Source: Thermococcus celericrescens
Lineage (GTDB): Archaea; Methanobacteriota_B; Thermococci; Thermococcales; Thermococcaceae
Assembly: GCF_001484195.1 (NCBI RefSeq)
Contig: NZ_LLYW01000027.1
Coordinates: forward strand, 1 to 37,847
Direction of reading: 5' to 3'
Length of the DNA: 37,847 bases
Each line of letters opens with the position of its first letter. The stretch's first letter is position 1. The notes under the pieces were generated by a model. The model was not told the DNA's origin, did no database searches, and worked only from the letters and a program-made list of their open reading frames with translations. A program made the position numbers and the translations under genes. This document shows, piece by piece, positions 1 to 8,994 of the stretch.

Positions 1-1184
1 GCCACGCCGATCTCCGGTCCGGCGTGGGTGTAGAGGGTCATGTCCGCCACGCGGGTAGCCATGCTGCCGACGACGTTGACTATCGCGAGAACCTTAGCGC
101 CCCGCTTCTTCGCCAGCTTCATCGCCGCGAGAGTGTCGGCGGTTTCCCCGCTCTGGGTTATCGCTATCACGAGGGTGTCCTCGTCTATCAGGTCCTCGAA
201 CTCGTAGCGGAACTCGCTTGCGTCTTCAACGATCGGAACCCTCTTCGCGAGCCTCTGGAAGAGATACCTGCCCACGAGACCCGCGTGGTAGGAGGTGCCC
301 ATTGCGATTATGAATATCTTCTCATAGCGGGCTATCTCCTCCGCCGCCTTCTTCACGGCGTCGATGTTGCCGTGGATTGCGTCCTTTATCGCCATCGGCT
401 GTTCGTATATCTCCTTGAGCATGAAGTGTGGATAGCCGGACTTCTCGGCCATTTCAAGCGTCCATTCAATCTCCTGGACCGGCTTTTCAACGACCTCGCC
501 GGTTGCGAGCTTTTTGATAACGTAGAAGTCCTTTCCTATGACCGCGTACTCCCCGTCGTCGAGGAAGATGGCCCTGTTTGTGTACTCGAGGAAGGCCGGC
601 ACGTCGCTGGCCGCGAAATTCTCGCCGTCCCCTATTCCAAGGACGAGGGGACTTTCATTCCTCACGAAATAGAACCGGTCGGGTTCCCCGGCGTAGATTA
701 TGCCAAGCGCGAAGGAGCCCCTCAGTTTCAGGAGGGCATTCCTCATGGCGTCTTCGAAGCTGGGGGCACTCTTAAGCTCCTCCTCTATCAGGTGGGCTAT
801 AACCTCGGTGTCGGTATCGCTTTTGAAGGCGTGCCCCCTGGAGAGCAGGTGCTCGCGAATCTCGGCGAAGTTCTCGATTATACCGTTGTGGACGAGCGCT
901 ATCCTTCCGGTGCAGTCTGTATGGGGGTGAGCGTTAACATCGCTTGGAACGCCGTGGGTGGCCCAGCGAGTGTGCCCTATCCCGCGCTTTCCGGGCATCT
1001 CAAGGAGGCCGAGCTTTTCGGTGAGCTCGTCTATGGCGCCGGCCCCCTTCTTTATGAAGAGCTTTCCTCCGTCCTCCGTTACAACGCCGGCGGAATCGTA
1101 CCCCCTGTATTCGAGCCTCTTGAGCCCCTTGACTATTACCTCGCACGCGGCCCTATCTCCGATGTAGCCTATTATTCCACACAC
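1..1184 (-). CDS. glmS: Glutamine--fructose-6-phosphate aminotransferase (isomerizing), 3' end outside window
   Basis: Makes glucosamine-6-phosphate from fructose-6-phosphate and glutamine, the first step towards UDP-GlcNAc for glycans. About 394 of the usual ~600 residues are present. The N-terminal class II glutamine amidotransferase domain starts [15 protein letters not shown], so Cys2 becomes the N-terminal nucleophile. [15 protein letters not shown] and the SDTDTE stretch of this domain follow. The first SIS (sugar isomerase) domain has GTSYHAG near residue 300 and TQSGETADT near 345. The second SIS domain lies beyond the window edge. The start is a GTG at 1184, chosen because the catalytic Cys must follow Met directly. 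A GGGTGG ribosome binding site lies just upstream. The only larger frame here is a plus-strand shadow. Confidence 0.97.
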   Translation of the reverse strand, partial: MCGIIGYIGDRAACEVIVKGLKRLEYRGYDSAGVVTEDGGKLFIKKGAGAIDELTEKLGLLEMPGKRGIGHTRWATHGVPSDVNAHPHTDCTGRIALVHNGIIENFAEIREHLLSRGHAFKSDTDTEVIAHLIEEELKSAPSFEDAMRNALLKLRGSFALGIIYAGEPDRFYFVRNESPLVLGIGDGENFAASDVPAFLEYTNRAIFLDDGEYAVIGKDFYVIKKLATGEVVEKPVQEIEWTLEMAEKSGYPHFMLKEIYEQPMAIKDAIHGNIDAVKKAAEEIARYEKIFIIAMGTSYHAGLVGRYLFQRLAKRVPIVEDASEFRYEFEDLIDEDTLVIAITQSGETADTLAAMKLAKKRGAKVLAIVNVVGSMATRVADMTLYTHAGPEIGV

Positions 1185-1227
1185 GGCAACCACCCGCTTT
1201 ATTACTCTCTTCCCTGATAAACCGCCG

Positions 1228-1246
1228 AGAGTTAAAAGCCTTTCTC
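1228..1246 (-). promoter_or_regulatory. glmS promoter (BRE/TATA)
   Basis: Read on the minus strand, GAGAAAGG followed by CTTTTAAC resembles an archaeal BRE plus TATA box. It is centred about 50 nt before the glmS GTG, which predicts a leader of roughly 25 nt containing the ribosome binding site. Confidence 0.5.
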
Positions 1247-1344
1247 AGGGGGGCTTTTTTCAGGCATTAATATGCCCTTTGGTTCATCCATCGATTGGGA
1301 AAAAGTCTTTAATAGTTGTTGGGCTACCTACTCAGGGTGGCCGG

Positions 1345-1548
1345 ATGAACAGGACGCTCGATGAGTTCCTTGGGGCGACTCCCCCGAAGGTTCTGGAGGA
1401 TGGAGATAGCGGGGAGCGGAGGAGAAAAAAGAAGCGGCTGAAATCAACCAGTCTGGAGTCTTTTCTTCCGCAGGAACACGTGGACTACTTCAAGCAGCTC
1501 CGCATAGGGTCGAAGAAAATAAGAAACGCCCGGGTGGAGGAGCTATAG
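1345..1548 (+). CDS. Small basic hypothetical protein (67 aa)
   Basis: No family recognised. The frame stays open upstream to 1279, but the ATG at 1345 has a well placed GGTGG (1336-1340) and begins [18 protein letters not shown]. The middle is a basic stretch ([12 protein letters not shown], about residues 26-37). The tail carries an aromatic-rich segment ([16 protein letters not shown]). There is no membrane segment or signal peptide. A TATA-like TCTTTAATA at 1306-1314 sits about 25 nt before the ribosome binding site. The last 6 nt overlap the end of the convergent methyltransferase gene. The basic tract would suit nucleic acid or ribosome binding, but that is inference only. Codon use looks like the neighbours, which supports a real gene. 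Confidence 0.65.
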   Translation: MNRTLDEFLGATPPKVLEDGDSGERRRKKKRLKSTSLESFLPQEHVDYFKQLRIGSKKIRNARVEEL

Positions 1549-2694
1549 CGCCTCTGCTACCACGGCCTTCCCGCCGACCCTGAAGACGAAGGCCCTTCTG
1601 TCCCCGCTCAGGTTGGCCTCTATCCTCTTCCTAACCCGCCAGTACTCCTCCTGTGGAACGCTGAGCTTGAGCGTGGCCCTTCCGAAGCCCTCCCTTCTCA
1701 GGAAGTCGTTTATCCTCACCGGGTGGAACGGGACAACGCCGACCACGACGTAGGTTCTCTTGAGGTACGGGCTTTTCAGGGGCGCGTCACCCGTTGCAAG
1801 AACGCGTCTCTTTTCGCGGAGGAGCATTTTGGCCTCCCCGTTTAGAACGTGGAACAGCTCGTTCAGCAGATCGGCGTAGTCAACGGCCTGCGGGACCTCG
1901 TAGAGGTACTCGCCGGGCTTGTCTGTCCATTCGAGGATGTTCTCAAGGTCCGGATTGCTCTCCAGCCTTGCTCCTGCAGGAAGAACAACCGCGCTCCTCT
2001 CCGCCCCGGCAAGGGGTTCGGTGTAGAAGGTCAGCCTGTTGAGGGCCCCGAAGAGGTCTATGTACTCAAACTCCCCCTTCCAGGGTATCCTCTCGCGCCT
2101 TATCTGCGGCGGGAGGTCGAAGATGAACGCATCGGCCCGGGATTTGTACGTTTCGTAGATTCTCAGCGGGCTGGGCAGGAGGTCTTCCAGCCGCCTTTCG
2201 GGCATTTCCGGGGGCCTGGCGGGGTCTGAGAAGATGACCTCGGCGTCGATCCTCTCGACCGTCTCGGGGGCGAGCGAGTCGGCGTTGATGAACTCGATGT
2301 TCGGGACTCTGTACTTTTCGGCGTTTCTCCTGGCGAACTCGACCTTTGCGGGGTCTATGTCGATCCCGTAGGCCCTCTCAACCTTCATGGCGTAGAATAT
2401 GAGCTGGATCCCAATACCGCAGGAGACGTCCGCTATGCTCCTCACGCCGGCCTTCTCAAGGCGCTCCGAGCGGTACCTCGCGACTATCTCATGGGTTGAG
2501 TAGCGCAGACCCTCGAGATCCATCCAGAGGTCGTCGCGCGAGAACTTGTCCTTCGCTTTGATCCGCGCCCTGGCTATCTCCGCAATGATTTCCCAGTCAC
2601 TGCCAAGCCTTGCGCGGAGCTTCCTCTCGTCGTAGCCATTTTTAATCAGCTCCACAGCTTCCCTGACCTTCTCCTCGCTTATCCCTTCGAACAT
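1543..2694 (-). CDS. Class I SAM-dependent methyltransferase with THUMP-like C-terminal domain
   Basis: A 383-residue protein. An N-terminal helical region (1-75) precedes a Rossmann methyltransferase core. Motif I is [15 protein letters not shown] (about residues 88-102), the acidic end of strand 2 is [18 protein letters not shown], and the motif IV position reads FSDPARP (near 160). DPxR in place of (N/D)PPY is typical of the archaeal/bacterial methyltransferases that carry a THUMP_like C-terminal domain. That second half (about 270-383) ends [14 protein letters not shown]. The substrate is unknown; RNA is a reasonable guess. The longer upstream frame lacks a ribosome binding site. The ATG at 2694 ([10 protein letters not shown]) sits about 25 nt downstream of a TATA box and may be close to leaderless. 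Confidence 0.8.
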   Translation of the reverse strand: MFEGISEEKVREAVELIKNGYDERKLRARLGSDWEIIAEIARARIKAKDKFSRDDLWMDLEGLRYSTHEIVARYRSERLEKAGVRSIADVSCGIGIQLIFYAMKVERAYGIDIDPAKVEFARRNAEKYRVPNIEFINADSLAPETVERIDAEVIFSDPARPPEMPERRLEDLLPSPLRIYETYKSRADAFIFDLPPQIRRERIPWKGEFEYIDLFGALNRLTFYTEPLAGAERSAVVLPAGARLESNPDLENILEWTDKPGEYLYEVPQAVDYADLLNELFHVLNGEAKMLLREKRRVLATGDAPLKSPYLKRTYVVVGVVPFHPVRINDFLRREGFGRATLKLSVPQEEYWRVRKRIEANLSGDRRAFVFRVGGKAVVAEAL

Positions 2695-2711
2695 GTTTTC
2701 GCCTAAGGGGA

Positions 2712-2728
2712 GAGGCTTAAAAACGTTG
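2712..2728 (-). promoter_or_regulatory. Methyltransferase promoter TATA box
   Basis: On the minus strand CGTTTTTAAGCC lies about 25 nt upstream of the ATG at 2694, within the divergent gap shared with the glycosyltransferase starting at 2756. Confidence 0.4.
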
Positions 2729-2755
2729 CCCGCGATATTCCTGCTTGGTGGTATA

Positions 2756-4141
2756 ATGCAGTGGCGAAGGATAGCCTTCATTCTGATAGTTGCCGTCACT
2801 ATCATCGGCTCCCTGTGGTACCTGTATGACTTTGCTTCCCGGCCCGTTTTTCGTGACTACGTGGGGGATGAGGTCTGGTACGTCCCCGCGGGCAGGAACA
2901 TCCTCCACAGGCTCGGCGTTGATCTGACCTACGTGAACGAGACCACGGGCTCCCAAGGGGTAAACGTCATCTTCTCCAACCAGAGCATGCGGATAAAATA
3001 CCAGTACAGAGTGGAGAAAATCGCCATGGGGCACGGGGCAACCTACGAGAGGGAGTACCTCAAGTTCCCGGGCGTTTACTTTGAGCTCCCTCCAGACGAG
3101 TTCGAGCCCTTCCTTGAAGAAGTCCGGAGGGAAATACCCGAGGGGGCTTACTATACGGTTCCCGGCTACTGGTATCCCGACAAGGACAACATCCAGAACT
3201 ACCTCAACACCGAGCATCCTTTCCTCGGGAAGGACCTCATAATGCTCGGCATGCTCCTGGGGGATAAGCCGATAAACTGGCGCATACCCGGCATCATCGC
3301 CTTCGCCCTCATCGAGCTCCTCGTCGTCCTCGCGACTTACCGGGTAAGCGGGAGCTATCTGGCGGCCCTCATAGCCCTGGCCTTTATCGTCGCGGACCCC
3401 ACCCTCCAGGCGATGTCTGTGGTGGCCATGCTTGACATCCACGTCGCCCTGTTCGTCGCCCTGTTCGTGTTTTTCCTGGCCTACGATAGGGACCGCCTCG
3501 CGGCCTTCGCCATTGGACTCGCCGGCTCCACCAAGCTCAGCGGCGCCTTCGGGTGGCCCATCCTCCTTGGGAGGGCCCTCAAAAGGGAGAAGAACCTCAT
3601 CAGCTTTCTCGTGACGATAGCGGTTCTTCCAGCGGTTGGATTCCTCCTGCCGAACGTTCCGGCGATGGCAGCTATCGGACCGAAGAAGTGGTTCGACGAA
3701 TTCCTCGGAGGCTTCAGATGGCATCTCTCCAACAAAGGAGGTCATCCCGCCGCCTCTCCCGTCTGGGAGTGGTTCATAAACAAGAAGGCCTTCGCCCTGC
3801 ACTACAACCCGGACATCTTCGCCCAGACCGATCCCTTCCTCCTTCTGGCGATGGTGCTCTTCATCCTTGCCCTCCCGTGGCTTTACAGGAAAAAATCCGG
3901 AATCCTGGCATCTTTCGGAGTGTTCTGGAGCACTGTGGCAGTATTCCTCCTCCAGTACGCACTCGGGGGCACGACACAGTTCAGCTTCTACGCAACCGCC
4001 CTGGTTCCCCCCGCGGCGGTGGTCATGGGGGTGGCCCTCAACGAGCTCCTCCGCTGGGAGGCCTTCAGGGAGTCAATCTGGCTCTACCTGGAGTGGCTGC
4101 TGGAGATAAAGGACAGGATAAGGCTGAGGCTGGGGAGGTGA
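2756..4141 (+). CDS. PMT-family (GT39-like) membrane glycosyltransferase
   Basis: A 461-residue multipass membrane protein of the dolichyl-phosphate-mannose protein mannosyltransferase type. The first helix is residues 6-26. The extracytoplasmic loop after it carries the family signature Asp-Glu (YVGDEVWYVPAGRNIL, about residues 37-52), used in catalysis in the GT-C fold. About eight further hydrophobic segments follow from residue 175, including a helix bearing LDIHVALF with the metal/substrate-type Asp-His. A large loop at 100-170 is rich in aromatic and acidic residues. The start is ATG 2756, seven bases after GGTGG. It probably transfers a sugar from a polyprenyl-phosphate donor to a surface protein or lipid; donor and acceptor cannot be read from the sequence. 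It ends at TGA 4139-4141 and is followed in the same frame by decayed coding sequence. Confidence 0.82.
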   Translation: MQWRRIAFILIVAVTIIGSLWYLYDFASRPVFRDYVGDEVWYVPAGRNILHRLGVDLTYVNETTGSQGVNVIFSNQSMRIKYQYRVEKIAMGHGATYEREYLKFPGVYFELPPDEFEPFLEEVRREIPEGAYYTVPGYWYPDKDNIQNYLNTEHPFLGKDLIMLGMLLGDKPINWRIPGIIAFALIELLVVLATYRVSGSYLAALIALAFIVADPTLQAMSVVAMLDIHVALFVALFVFFLAYDRDRLAAFAIGLAGSTKLSGAFGWPILLGRALKREKNLISFLVTIAVLPAVGFLLPNVPAMAAIGPKKWFDEFLGGFRWHLSNKGGHPAASPVWEWFINKKAFALHYNPDIFAQTDPFLLLAMVLFILALPWLYRKKSGILASFGVFWSTVAVFLLQYALGGTTQFSFYATALVPPAAVVMGVALNELLRWEAFRESIWLYLEWLLEIKDRIRLRLGR

Positions 4142-4330
4142 GGGACGTTCATCGTCGAAACTCCTGGAAAGTTGCAAGCTGGGCATTCTACCCCAAGATA
4201 TGACTTGAACATAGGGATCTACTTCACGGTGGACGAGTTCGTTGAGGGGAGAGAGTTCGAGAGGGCCGAGGAGCTTCTGAGGAGGCTGGATAAACGCAAG
4301 GGTTATATCCAAAACAACAAGATGAAAGTT
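4142..4330 (+). pseudogene. Decayed coding remnant between glycosyltransferase and nucleotidyltransferase
   Basis: This stretch has no start codon and no intact gene, yet it reads like protein. In the glycosyltransferase frame, directly after its stop codon, comes an open run to TAG at 4331. Its later part, GIYFTVDEFVEGREFERAEE, then LLRRLDKRKGY, has the composition of an amphipathic helical domain. Just before it the next frame gives SWAFYPK, so a frameshift near 4195 may have split one reading frame. G+C is high here like the core genome, while the following gene is AT-rich, so this may be the 3' end of a native gene truncated when the next gene arrived. The family is not identified. Confidence 0.3.
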
Positions 4331-4341
4331 TAGTGAGTGGT

Positions 4342-5469
4342 ATGCCAACAATTTTTGAGATAATCAAGTCTCCAAAACTTAGTGAAAAACTCGAGGAGCT
4401 CATCGAGACGGTAGAAGACATTAACGATGATTATTACCCTTTTGAGATTAGAGAAATTCACATTTCCGGAAGTGTCTTACGAACCTCGAAAGCGAGAGAC
4501 GTCGACATAACCATACACGCCTTTGAAGTCCCGGAAGTTAAAGAAGAATGGGAAGCTTTTATGAAAGCCCTCCGGGAGAACAAATTCAACATCCTGAATC
4601 TTGTTGACTCATACCGGGAGGATATATATCCAGATAGAGTTAATTTCGAGGAGTTTGTCTACTGGCACTTCGAGGAGCTAACTGAGCTGGGGCTAGAACA
4701 ATTCTGGGTTAAAAACTGGCTCCCGCTATTTCGACTGGGAGACTTCACAGAGGCTGCAGCCCCTTGGGACGTACGGAGCTCGATATCAACTTTAATCCAG
4801 AGAGAAATCTGCAAAAGAATCCACTGTGGAAATCTCGAGCTCCATGTAGTATACTACGCCGAGGGGAAGTGGCCAGAAAAGGAGTATTTTCTCAAAATAC
4901 CAAGTATACCTATTTGGGATTATAACATGGGGCTCCTTGAGATCTCAGAAGATAAGCTCAAAGAGCACTTCATTAAGGAATTCCACCGTCTAATTGAACT
5001 GAGTCTAAAAATAATCGATGGTAGCATTGGCGTTTTTGCATACAGGCCCGCCATTTATTTGATGAAAGAGGAAGGGGATAATTCGTTCCTGACAAAGATT
5101 TTCAGAGAGGCCGTTCAAAGGGAGATTTTGATTCTACAAAAGCTGGTTGAGAAAGGAAGGCAACTAAACCTGGCATCGTTATCTATTCAGGAGCTTCAGG
5201 ACATAAACACGAAACTTAGGAACAGCCAGAAACATATAGAGCATCTCGGGATAGTATGGGAAGCAACAGCTGACGTCTGGGATGAGCTGATAAGAACGCC
5301 TATGACATATTTACCAACACTTTCTAAGAAGCATAAAGTCCAAACCTTTGAAAAACTGCTCTTAAAAATGGTTTCACGGAGGGTAATCTCTTCATACCCT
5401 AGAGTTATTAAAAGCAAGGATGTAAAAGCAATTTTCGAAGAAGTAGGACTTTTAAAGGGTGAAAAATAA
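4342..5469 (+). CDS. Orphan nucleotidyltransferase-fold protein (375 aa), AT-rich
   Basis: The N-terminal region has the polymerase-beta-type signature: helix, then HISGSVLRTSKARDVDITI, giving Gly43-Ser44 and the metal-binding pair Asp53/Asp55. A later strand, NLELHVVYY, could supply the third carboxylate (Glu). The rest is helical, with basic and aromatic residues and no membrane segments. It is not recognisable as CCA-adding enzyme, poly(A) polymerase or a short MNT antitoxin. The GS-x8-DxD spacing and T48 loosely recall cGAS/DncV-like enzymes. A+T content is visibly higher than in neighbours and AAA/AGA/ATA codons are common, which suggests transfer. TATA-like GGTTATATCC at 4301-4310 puts the transcript start near 4330. 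ATG 4342 was preferred over GTG 4333, but either is possible. Its end is 12 nt from the infB end. Confidence 0.6.
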   Translation: MPTIFEIIKSPKLSEKLEELIETVEDINDDYYPFEIREIHISGSVLRTSKARDVDITIHAFEVPEVKEEWEAFMKALRENKFNILNLVDSYREDIYPDRVNFEEFVYWHFEELTELGLEQFWVKNWLPLFRLGDFTEAAAPWDVRSSISTLIQREICKRIHCGNLELHVVYYAEGKWPEKEYFLKIPSIPIWDYNMGLLEISEDKLKEHFIKEFHRLIELSLKIIDGSIGVFAYRPAIYLMKEEGDNSFLTKIFREAVQREILILQKLVEKGRQLNLASLSIQELQDINTKLRNSQKHIEHLGIVWEATADVWDELIRTPMTYLPTLSKKHKVQTFEKLLLKMVSRRVISSYPRVIKSKDVKAIFEEVGLLKGEK

Positions 5470-5480
5470 AAACTGAAAAT

Positions 5481-8400
5481 TCAAACAGCCTTCCAGAACG
5501 GGTCCTGCTGAGCCTTCACCTTCGCTGTCATCTTGAGGGCCCTTATGTCGGTCTCGTCCATCTCGTTCTTGAGCTGCTTGGCGAGGATTATGACATCGTT
5601 CTTGCTCAGGTCAACGTAGAGCGTCTCCCCCGGGTGGATGTGCCTGCCGACCATCGCGCCCTCGATGGCTATAGCAACGGCGTCGCCCTTCTTGGCCTCC
5701 TGGACGAAGTCGTTCTTGTTCTTGATGGACTTGATGACGCCGATCTTCTGGCCGTTCTGCTTGATGAGCGCCACTCCGGGTCTTATGCGGCCCTCCACGA
5801 CTTCGATGCCGACTATGGCCGGGTGGCTCCTCCTGAAAATGTAGCGCTCGTCCGGGTAGAGCCTGATGACGCCCGGGAAGGTGACCTTGCTGAAGAGTTC
5901 GCGCTTCCGCTTTTCTTCCTCCGCCCTGATCCACTCCTCGTAGTCCTCGATGAGCTTGTATATAATGCTCCCAACGAAAATCGGGACGCCCTTGGCCTTG
6001 GCGACCTCTTCAGCGTCCTCGTTCACCCTGACGTTGAAACCCAGAACAACGCCGTACTTCTCTTCCTCCTCGCGGACGCTCAGGGCCTCCATCACGTCGG
6101 TCTTGCTGATGTTCCCTACGTCGGCCTTTCTGATGGGGATCCCCTTCTCCTGAAGCTCCTTGCTGAGGGCCTCGAGGCTTCCGAGGGTGTCGGCCTTGAC
6201 TATGACGCCCACCTTGCCGGTGCTTATGACGACGCTCTGTATCTGGCTCAGGATCTCCTGCCTGGCCTTTTCAACGTCCTCCTCCGAGCGGGCCGCTATA
6301 ACCGGCGAGCCGGCTAAAGCCTCCTCAAGTCCCGGGGCGGCTATCTTTATACCCGCCGCGGCGGCGACCTCCTCAACCTGGTCGAAGCGGAACCTCGGGT
6401 CGCGTATCTCGTCGAGGGGCTTCGGCTTGAGGAGGGCGCGGATTTTTGTAACTATCGCCTTGTCCTTGCCTCCAACCACGATGGTGTCGTCCCTGCGGAG
6501 GGTTCCGTCGTATATTATGACGTCAAGCGTGGTTCCCAGGCCGACTTCCTCGCGTATCTCCAGTATAGTACCGCGCGCCGGTCCTTCAACCTCGATCTTG
6601 AGCTTCTCCTCGAGGTACTTCTGGCTGAGACCGGCGATGAGAACGAGAAGTTCAGGAACGCCTATGCCGTACTTGGCCGAAATCGGGACTATCGCCAGCT
6701 CGCGGGTGAAGTTCTGAACGCGGTCAAAGCGGTTGGCCTGGAAGCCCATCTCGTAGAACTTCCCTATGAGCTCCCAGAGCTTGGTTTCAAGCTCTTGCTG
6801 GGCCCTCTGATCCTGCTTTTTGATGTTCACGAGGAACGGCTCGTCCTCCTCCACTTTCCATCCCTTAATCCTGTCTATCTTGTTGGCGGCGACGATGAAG
6901 GGTGTCCTGTTCTTCCTGAGGATCTCGATGCTCTCTATGGTCTGCGGCTGGAAGCCCTCGTTGATGTCCACGATGAGTACAGCCAGGTCCGCCAGGCTTC
7001 CTCCCCTCGCGCGCAGGCTCGTGAAGGCCTCGTGGCCGGGAGTGTCGATGAAGAGCAGTCCAGGAAGCTTTATCTCGCCCTTCCAGAGCTGGATGAGCGG
7101 GCCGGCGAGTCCTTTGACTGTCTCGATCGGAACCTCCGTCGCGCCTATGTGTTGGGTTATTCCGCCGGCCTCCTTGCCGGCGACGTTCGTGCGCCTGATC
7201 CTGTCAAGGAGGGTTGTGTTGTGAACGAGTATGCCGTTGGCCACGAAATTGTGGGTATCGGTGGTAAGGTCATATACGTAGCCGTCGTATTCTTCCTCCT
7301 CAACGGCCTCAACCGGAATGAAAACAAGGTTCTCGGCGATGTTGCGGAGGTAGGCTATATCCCTTGAGTCGAACTCTCTGTTGCGCCATACCTCGATAAG
7401 TTCCCTTCCAAGTTCGGTTAGCTTTCCATTTTTGATCAGGCCATCCCTCTCAAGGGCCTTCAGGTAGTTGTGGTCTCTCGAACGCCCCTCAAGGACAGCT
7501 AACTTGCGCTGGAGCGTTGGGGAGCCCCTCTCAATGGCATCAAGGATCCTCATCAAAGTTTCATAGCTTGGCGCTTCCTCCCCCTCGTACTTACCGTAGA
7601 ACGGAACGTAGGAGTTAAGTTCCGTCCTTGTGAATCCAAAGAGCAGTCTGAGCCTCTTAAGTTCCTCGAAGATCGGGTAGGGCTCACTCTTCCTGCTCTT
7701 TTCTATGATCCGCTCGAGCCTTTCCCATTTCCCCTTCACCGTGAAGCCGATATGCCTCTCGAATGCAAGGAGATTTCTCTTTCCGGAGATGACGAGCGTG
7801 GTGTATTCCGAGTGGTAGACCTTGGAAACTATTCCGTAGCGGAGGAGAACCAGTGAGAGATCCCTGATGAACTCCCCCGACGCGCTCGTCACCTCGATTC
7901 TGGCGTTTTTAATGCTCACGTAACCATCGGCGTCAAAGTATCCCCTGAGGAACTCGGCCACGTACTCCCCGGGTGCCATGAAGAGGACGTTGGGAACCCT
8001 CATCCTGTGCGCCTTCTTCTCATCCGGGAACTCGAAGAGATGCCTCAAGAGGCGCAGGAGGGCGTTCTTACCTTTCCTCACCTCAATTTCCCAGGAGGTC
8101 CTCCTTCTAACGCGTCTCAGCTCAACTCCGAGACTTTCGATCCTCCTCAGCCTTTCGAAGATCTCAACGTCGTTGTTCGCTATCTTGTCCTGACTTCCGT
8201 CCCCGAACATCACTCCAGCAAAGTAGAAGAGAGCTCTCCATTCCTCATCGGTTTTGGGGAGCTTTACGTAATGGAGAGGCTTGCCGGAGCGGTGGATTCT
8301 TGGTGTGAAGGCTATCCTCTCAACGTGCTCCCAGCCGATATTCCCAATGTCTTCCGTGCGGAAGACGTTTCTTTTCACCTTGTAAGCCTTTTCTCCCCCA

Positions 8401-8912
8401 AACGTCATCTCTGCTTTCTTTAGGCCGTTCTCATCGAGCTTTGCAATGAGCTCCTCCGTTGAGATCTTCGAAATGACGTATGAGCTGAATACCCCTTTAT
8501 CCTCGTTTCCGTGGATGAACCTTGGAACGGCAACGTAGTCCCCAGGTTTGAGTTGATCTGCCCTCACCCATCCCCGTGTCGTCAGGAAGGGATGTTCTGG
8601 GGTCACTCCAACGCTGTGCCAGTTTTTGAGCTTAACCCTTACGATTTTGCCCCTGTGCCTTACCCTCCAAACGTAGGGACTTTTCAGGGATGAGAGCTTC
8701 CCATCCCCAGTGGCCCCGATTACGATTTCTTCAAAGAGCCTTATCTCCTTTTCCGGGTCTTTTTCCACAATGTCCTTTCCACGTTCAAAGACTTCCTTAA
8801 GGGTGATCATTCCAATGCTTGGGAGCACCACCTTCTCCTCGGGGAGGAGGCACTTACCATGGTCAACATGACCGAGAACCGCAATGATGGGCTGCCTGAT
8901 CTTCTTCGTCAT
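5481..8912 (-). CDS. infB: Translation initiation factor aIF5B (IF-2 family), intein-containing precursor
   Basis: A ribosome-dependent GTPase that promotes subunit joining and initiator tRNA placement. The 1143-residue precursor holds a 545-residue intein, leaving a mature 598-residue factor, the normal archaeal size. G-domain motifs outside the intein are GHVDHGK plus TT (P-loop, split), FIDTPGHEAF (G3), AANKIDRIKGW (G4) and SAKYGIGV (G5). After these come the beta-barrel domain II, domain III and the C-terminal domain IV, ending QQDPFWKAV. The ATG at 8912 is used because GAGGTGAGG lies just before it; a GTG nine bases earlier would overlap that site. The gene is last in the rpl7ae-rps28e-rpl24e-ndk-infB order known from Thermococcales, though other genes now separate the parts. 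TATA CTTTAAAAG lies near 8948. Confidence 0.97.
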   Translation of the reverse strand: MTKKIRQPIIAVLGHVDHGKCLLPEEKVVLPSIGMITLKEVFERGKDIVEKDPEKEIRLFEEIVIGATGDGKLSSLKSPYVWRVRHRGKIVRVKLKNWHSVGVTPEHPFLTTRGWVRADQLKPGDYVAVPRFIHGNEDKGVFSSYVISKISTEELIAKLDENGLKKAEMTFGGEKAYKVKRNVFRTEDIGNIGWEHVERIAFTPRIHRSGKPLHYVKLPKTDEEWRALFYFAGVMFGDGSQDKIANNDVEIFERLRRIESLGVELRRVRRRTSWEIEVRKGKNALLRLLRHLFEFPDEKKAHRMRVPNVLFMAPGEYVAEFLRGYFDADGYVSIKNARIEVTSASGEFIRDLSLVLLRYGIVSKVYHSEYTTLVISGKRNLLAFERHIGFTVKGKWERLERIIEKSRKSEPYPIFEELKRLRLLFGFTRTELNSYVPFYGKYEGEEAPSYETLMRILDAIERGSPTLQRKLAVLEGRSRDHNYLKALERDGLIKNGKLTELGRELIEVWRNREFDSRDIAYLRNIAENLVFIPVEAVEEEEYDGYVYDLTTDTHNFVANGILVHNTTLLDRIRRTNVAGKEAGGITQHIGATEVPIETVKGLAGPLIQLWKGEIKLPGLLFIDTPGHEAFTSLRARGGSLADLAVLIVDINEGFQPQTIESIEILRKNRTPFIVAANKIDRIKGWKVEEDEPFLVNIKKQDQRAQQELETKLWELIGKFYEMGFQANRFDRVQNFTRELAIVPISAKYGIGVPELLVLIAGLSQKYLEEKLKIEVEGPARGTILEIREEVGLGTTLDVIIYDGTLRRDDTIVVGGKDKAIVTKIRALLKPKPLDEIRDPRFRFDQVEEVAAAAGIKIAAPGLEEALAGSPVIAARSEEDVEKARQEILSQIQSVVISTGKVGVIVKADTLGSLEALSKELQEKGIPIRKADVGNISKTDVMEALSVREEEEKYGVVLGFNVRVNEDAEEVAKAKGVPIFVGSIIYKLIEDYEEWIRAEEEKRKRELFSKVTFPGVIRLYPDERYIFRRSHPAIVGIEVVEGRIRPGVALIKQNGQKIGVIKSIKNKNDFVQEAKKGDAVAIAIEGAMVGRHIHPGETLYVDLSKNDVIILAKQLKNEMDETDIRALKMTAKVKAQQDPFWKAV
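7218..8852 (-). mobile_element. Intein with LAGLIDADG homing endonuclease, in the aIF5B P-loop
   Basis: The element runs from Cys21 to Asn565 of the precursor. It begins CLLPEEKVVLPSIGM (block A). Block B has TPEHPFLTTRGW with the TxxH motif. Two dodecapeptide endonuclease motifs follow, FAGVMFGDGSQDK and FLRGYFDADGYVS. Block F is DLTTDTHNFVANG, and the element ends ILVHN before the extein Thr. All splicing residues (Cys1, block B His, terminal His-Asn, +1 Thr) are present, so splicing should work. Each endonuclease motif keeps its acidic residue, so homing activity is plausible. Inteins at this same IF2 site are known in Pyrococcus and T. kodakarensis. The insertion separates the P-loop Lys and Thr, so the factor cannot bind GTP properly until spliced. 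Confidence 0.96.
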
Positions 8913-8943
8913 CTTCCTCACCTCTGAGCTTAACTCCGGCGGG

Positions 8944-8960
8944 GGCTTTTAAAGGTTCGC
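8944..8960 (-). promoter_or_regulatory. infB promoter TATA box
   Basis: Minus-strand ACCTTTAAAAGC lies about 40 nt before the infB ATG. It gives infB its own promoter, consistent with the opposite-strand gene now separating it from ndk. Confidence 0.5.
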
Positions 8961-8994
8961 CGGCGGAAGGATTAAAAGTTCCAGTGGTAATCCC

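Noticed and set aside
24-1217. Open 397-codon plus-strand frame across glmS
   Set aside because: It is the antisense shadow of a clear GlmS gene; high G+C makes such frames common here. Its sequence has no family features.
1794-2229. Plus-strand frames inside the methyltransferase gene
   Set aside because: Antisense shadows with no ribosome binding site and biased composition; the minus-strand gene explains the region.
2717-3802. 361-codon minus-strand frame over the glycosyltransferase
   Set aside because: Shadow of the membrane protein gene; its odd, charge-rich sequence is what the complement of hydrophobic codons produces.
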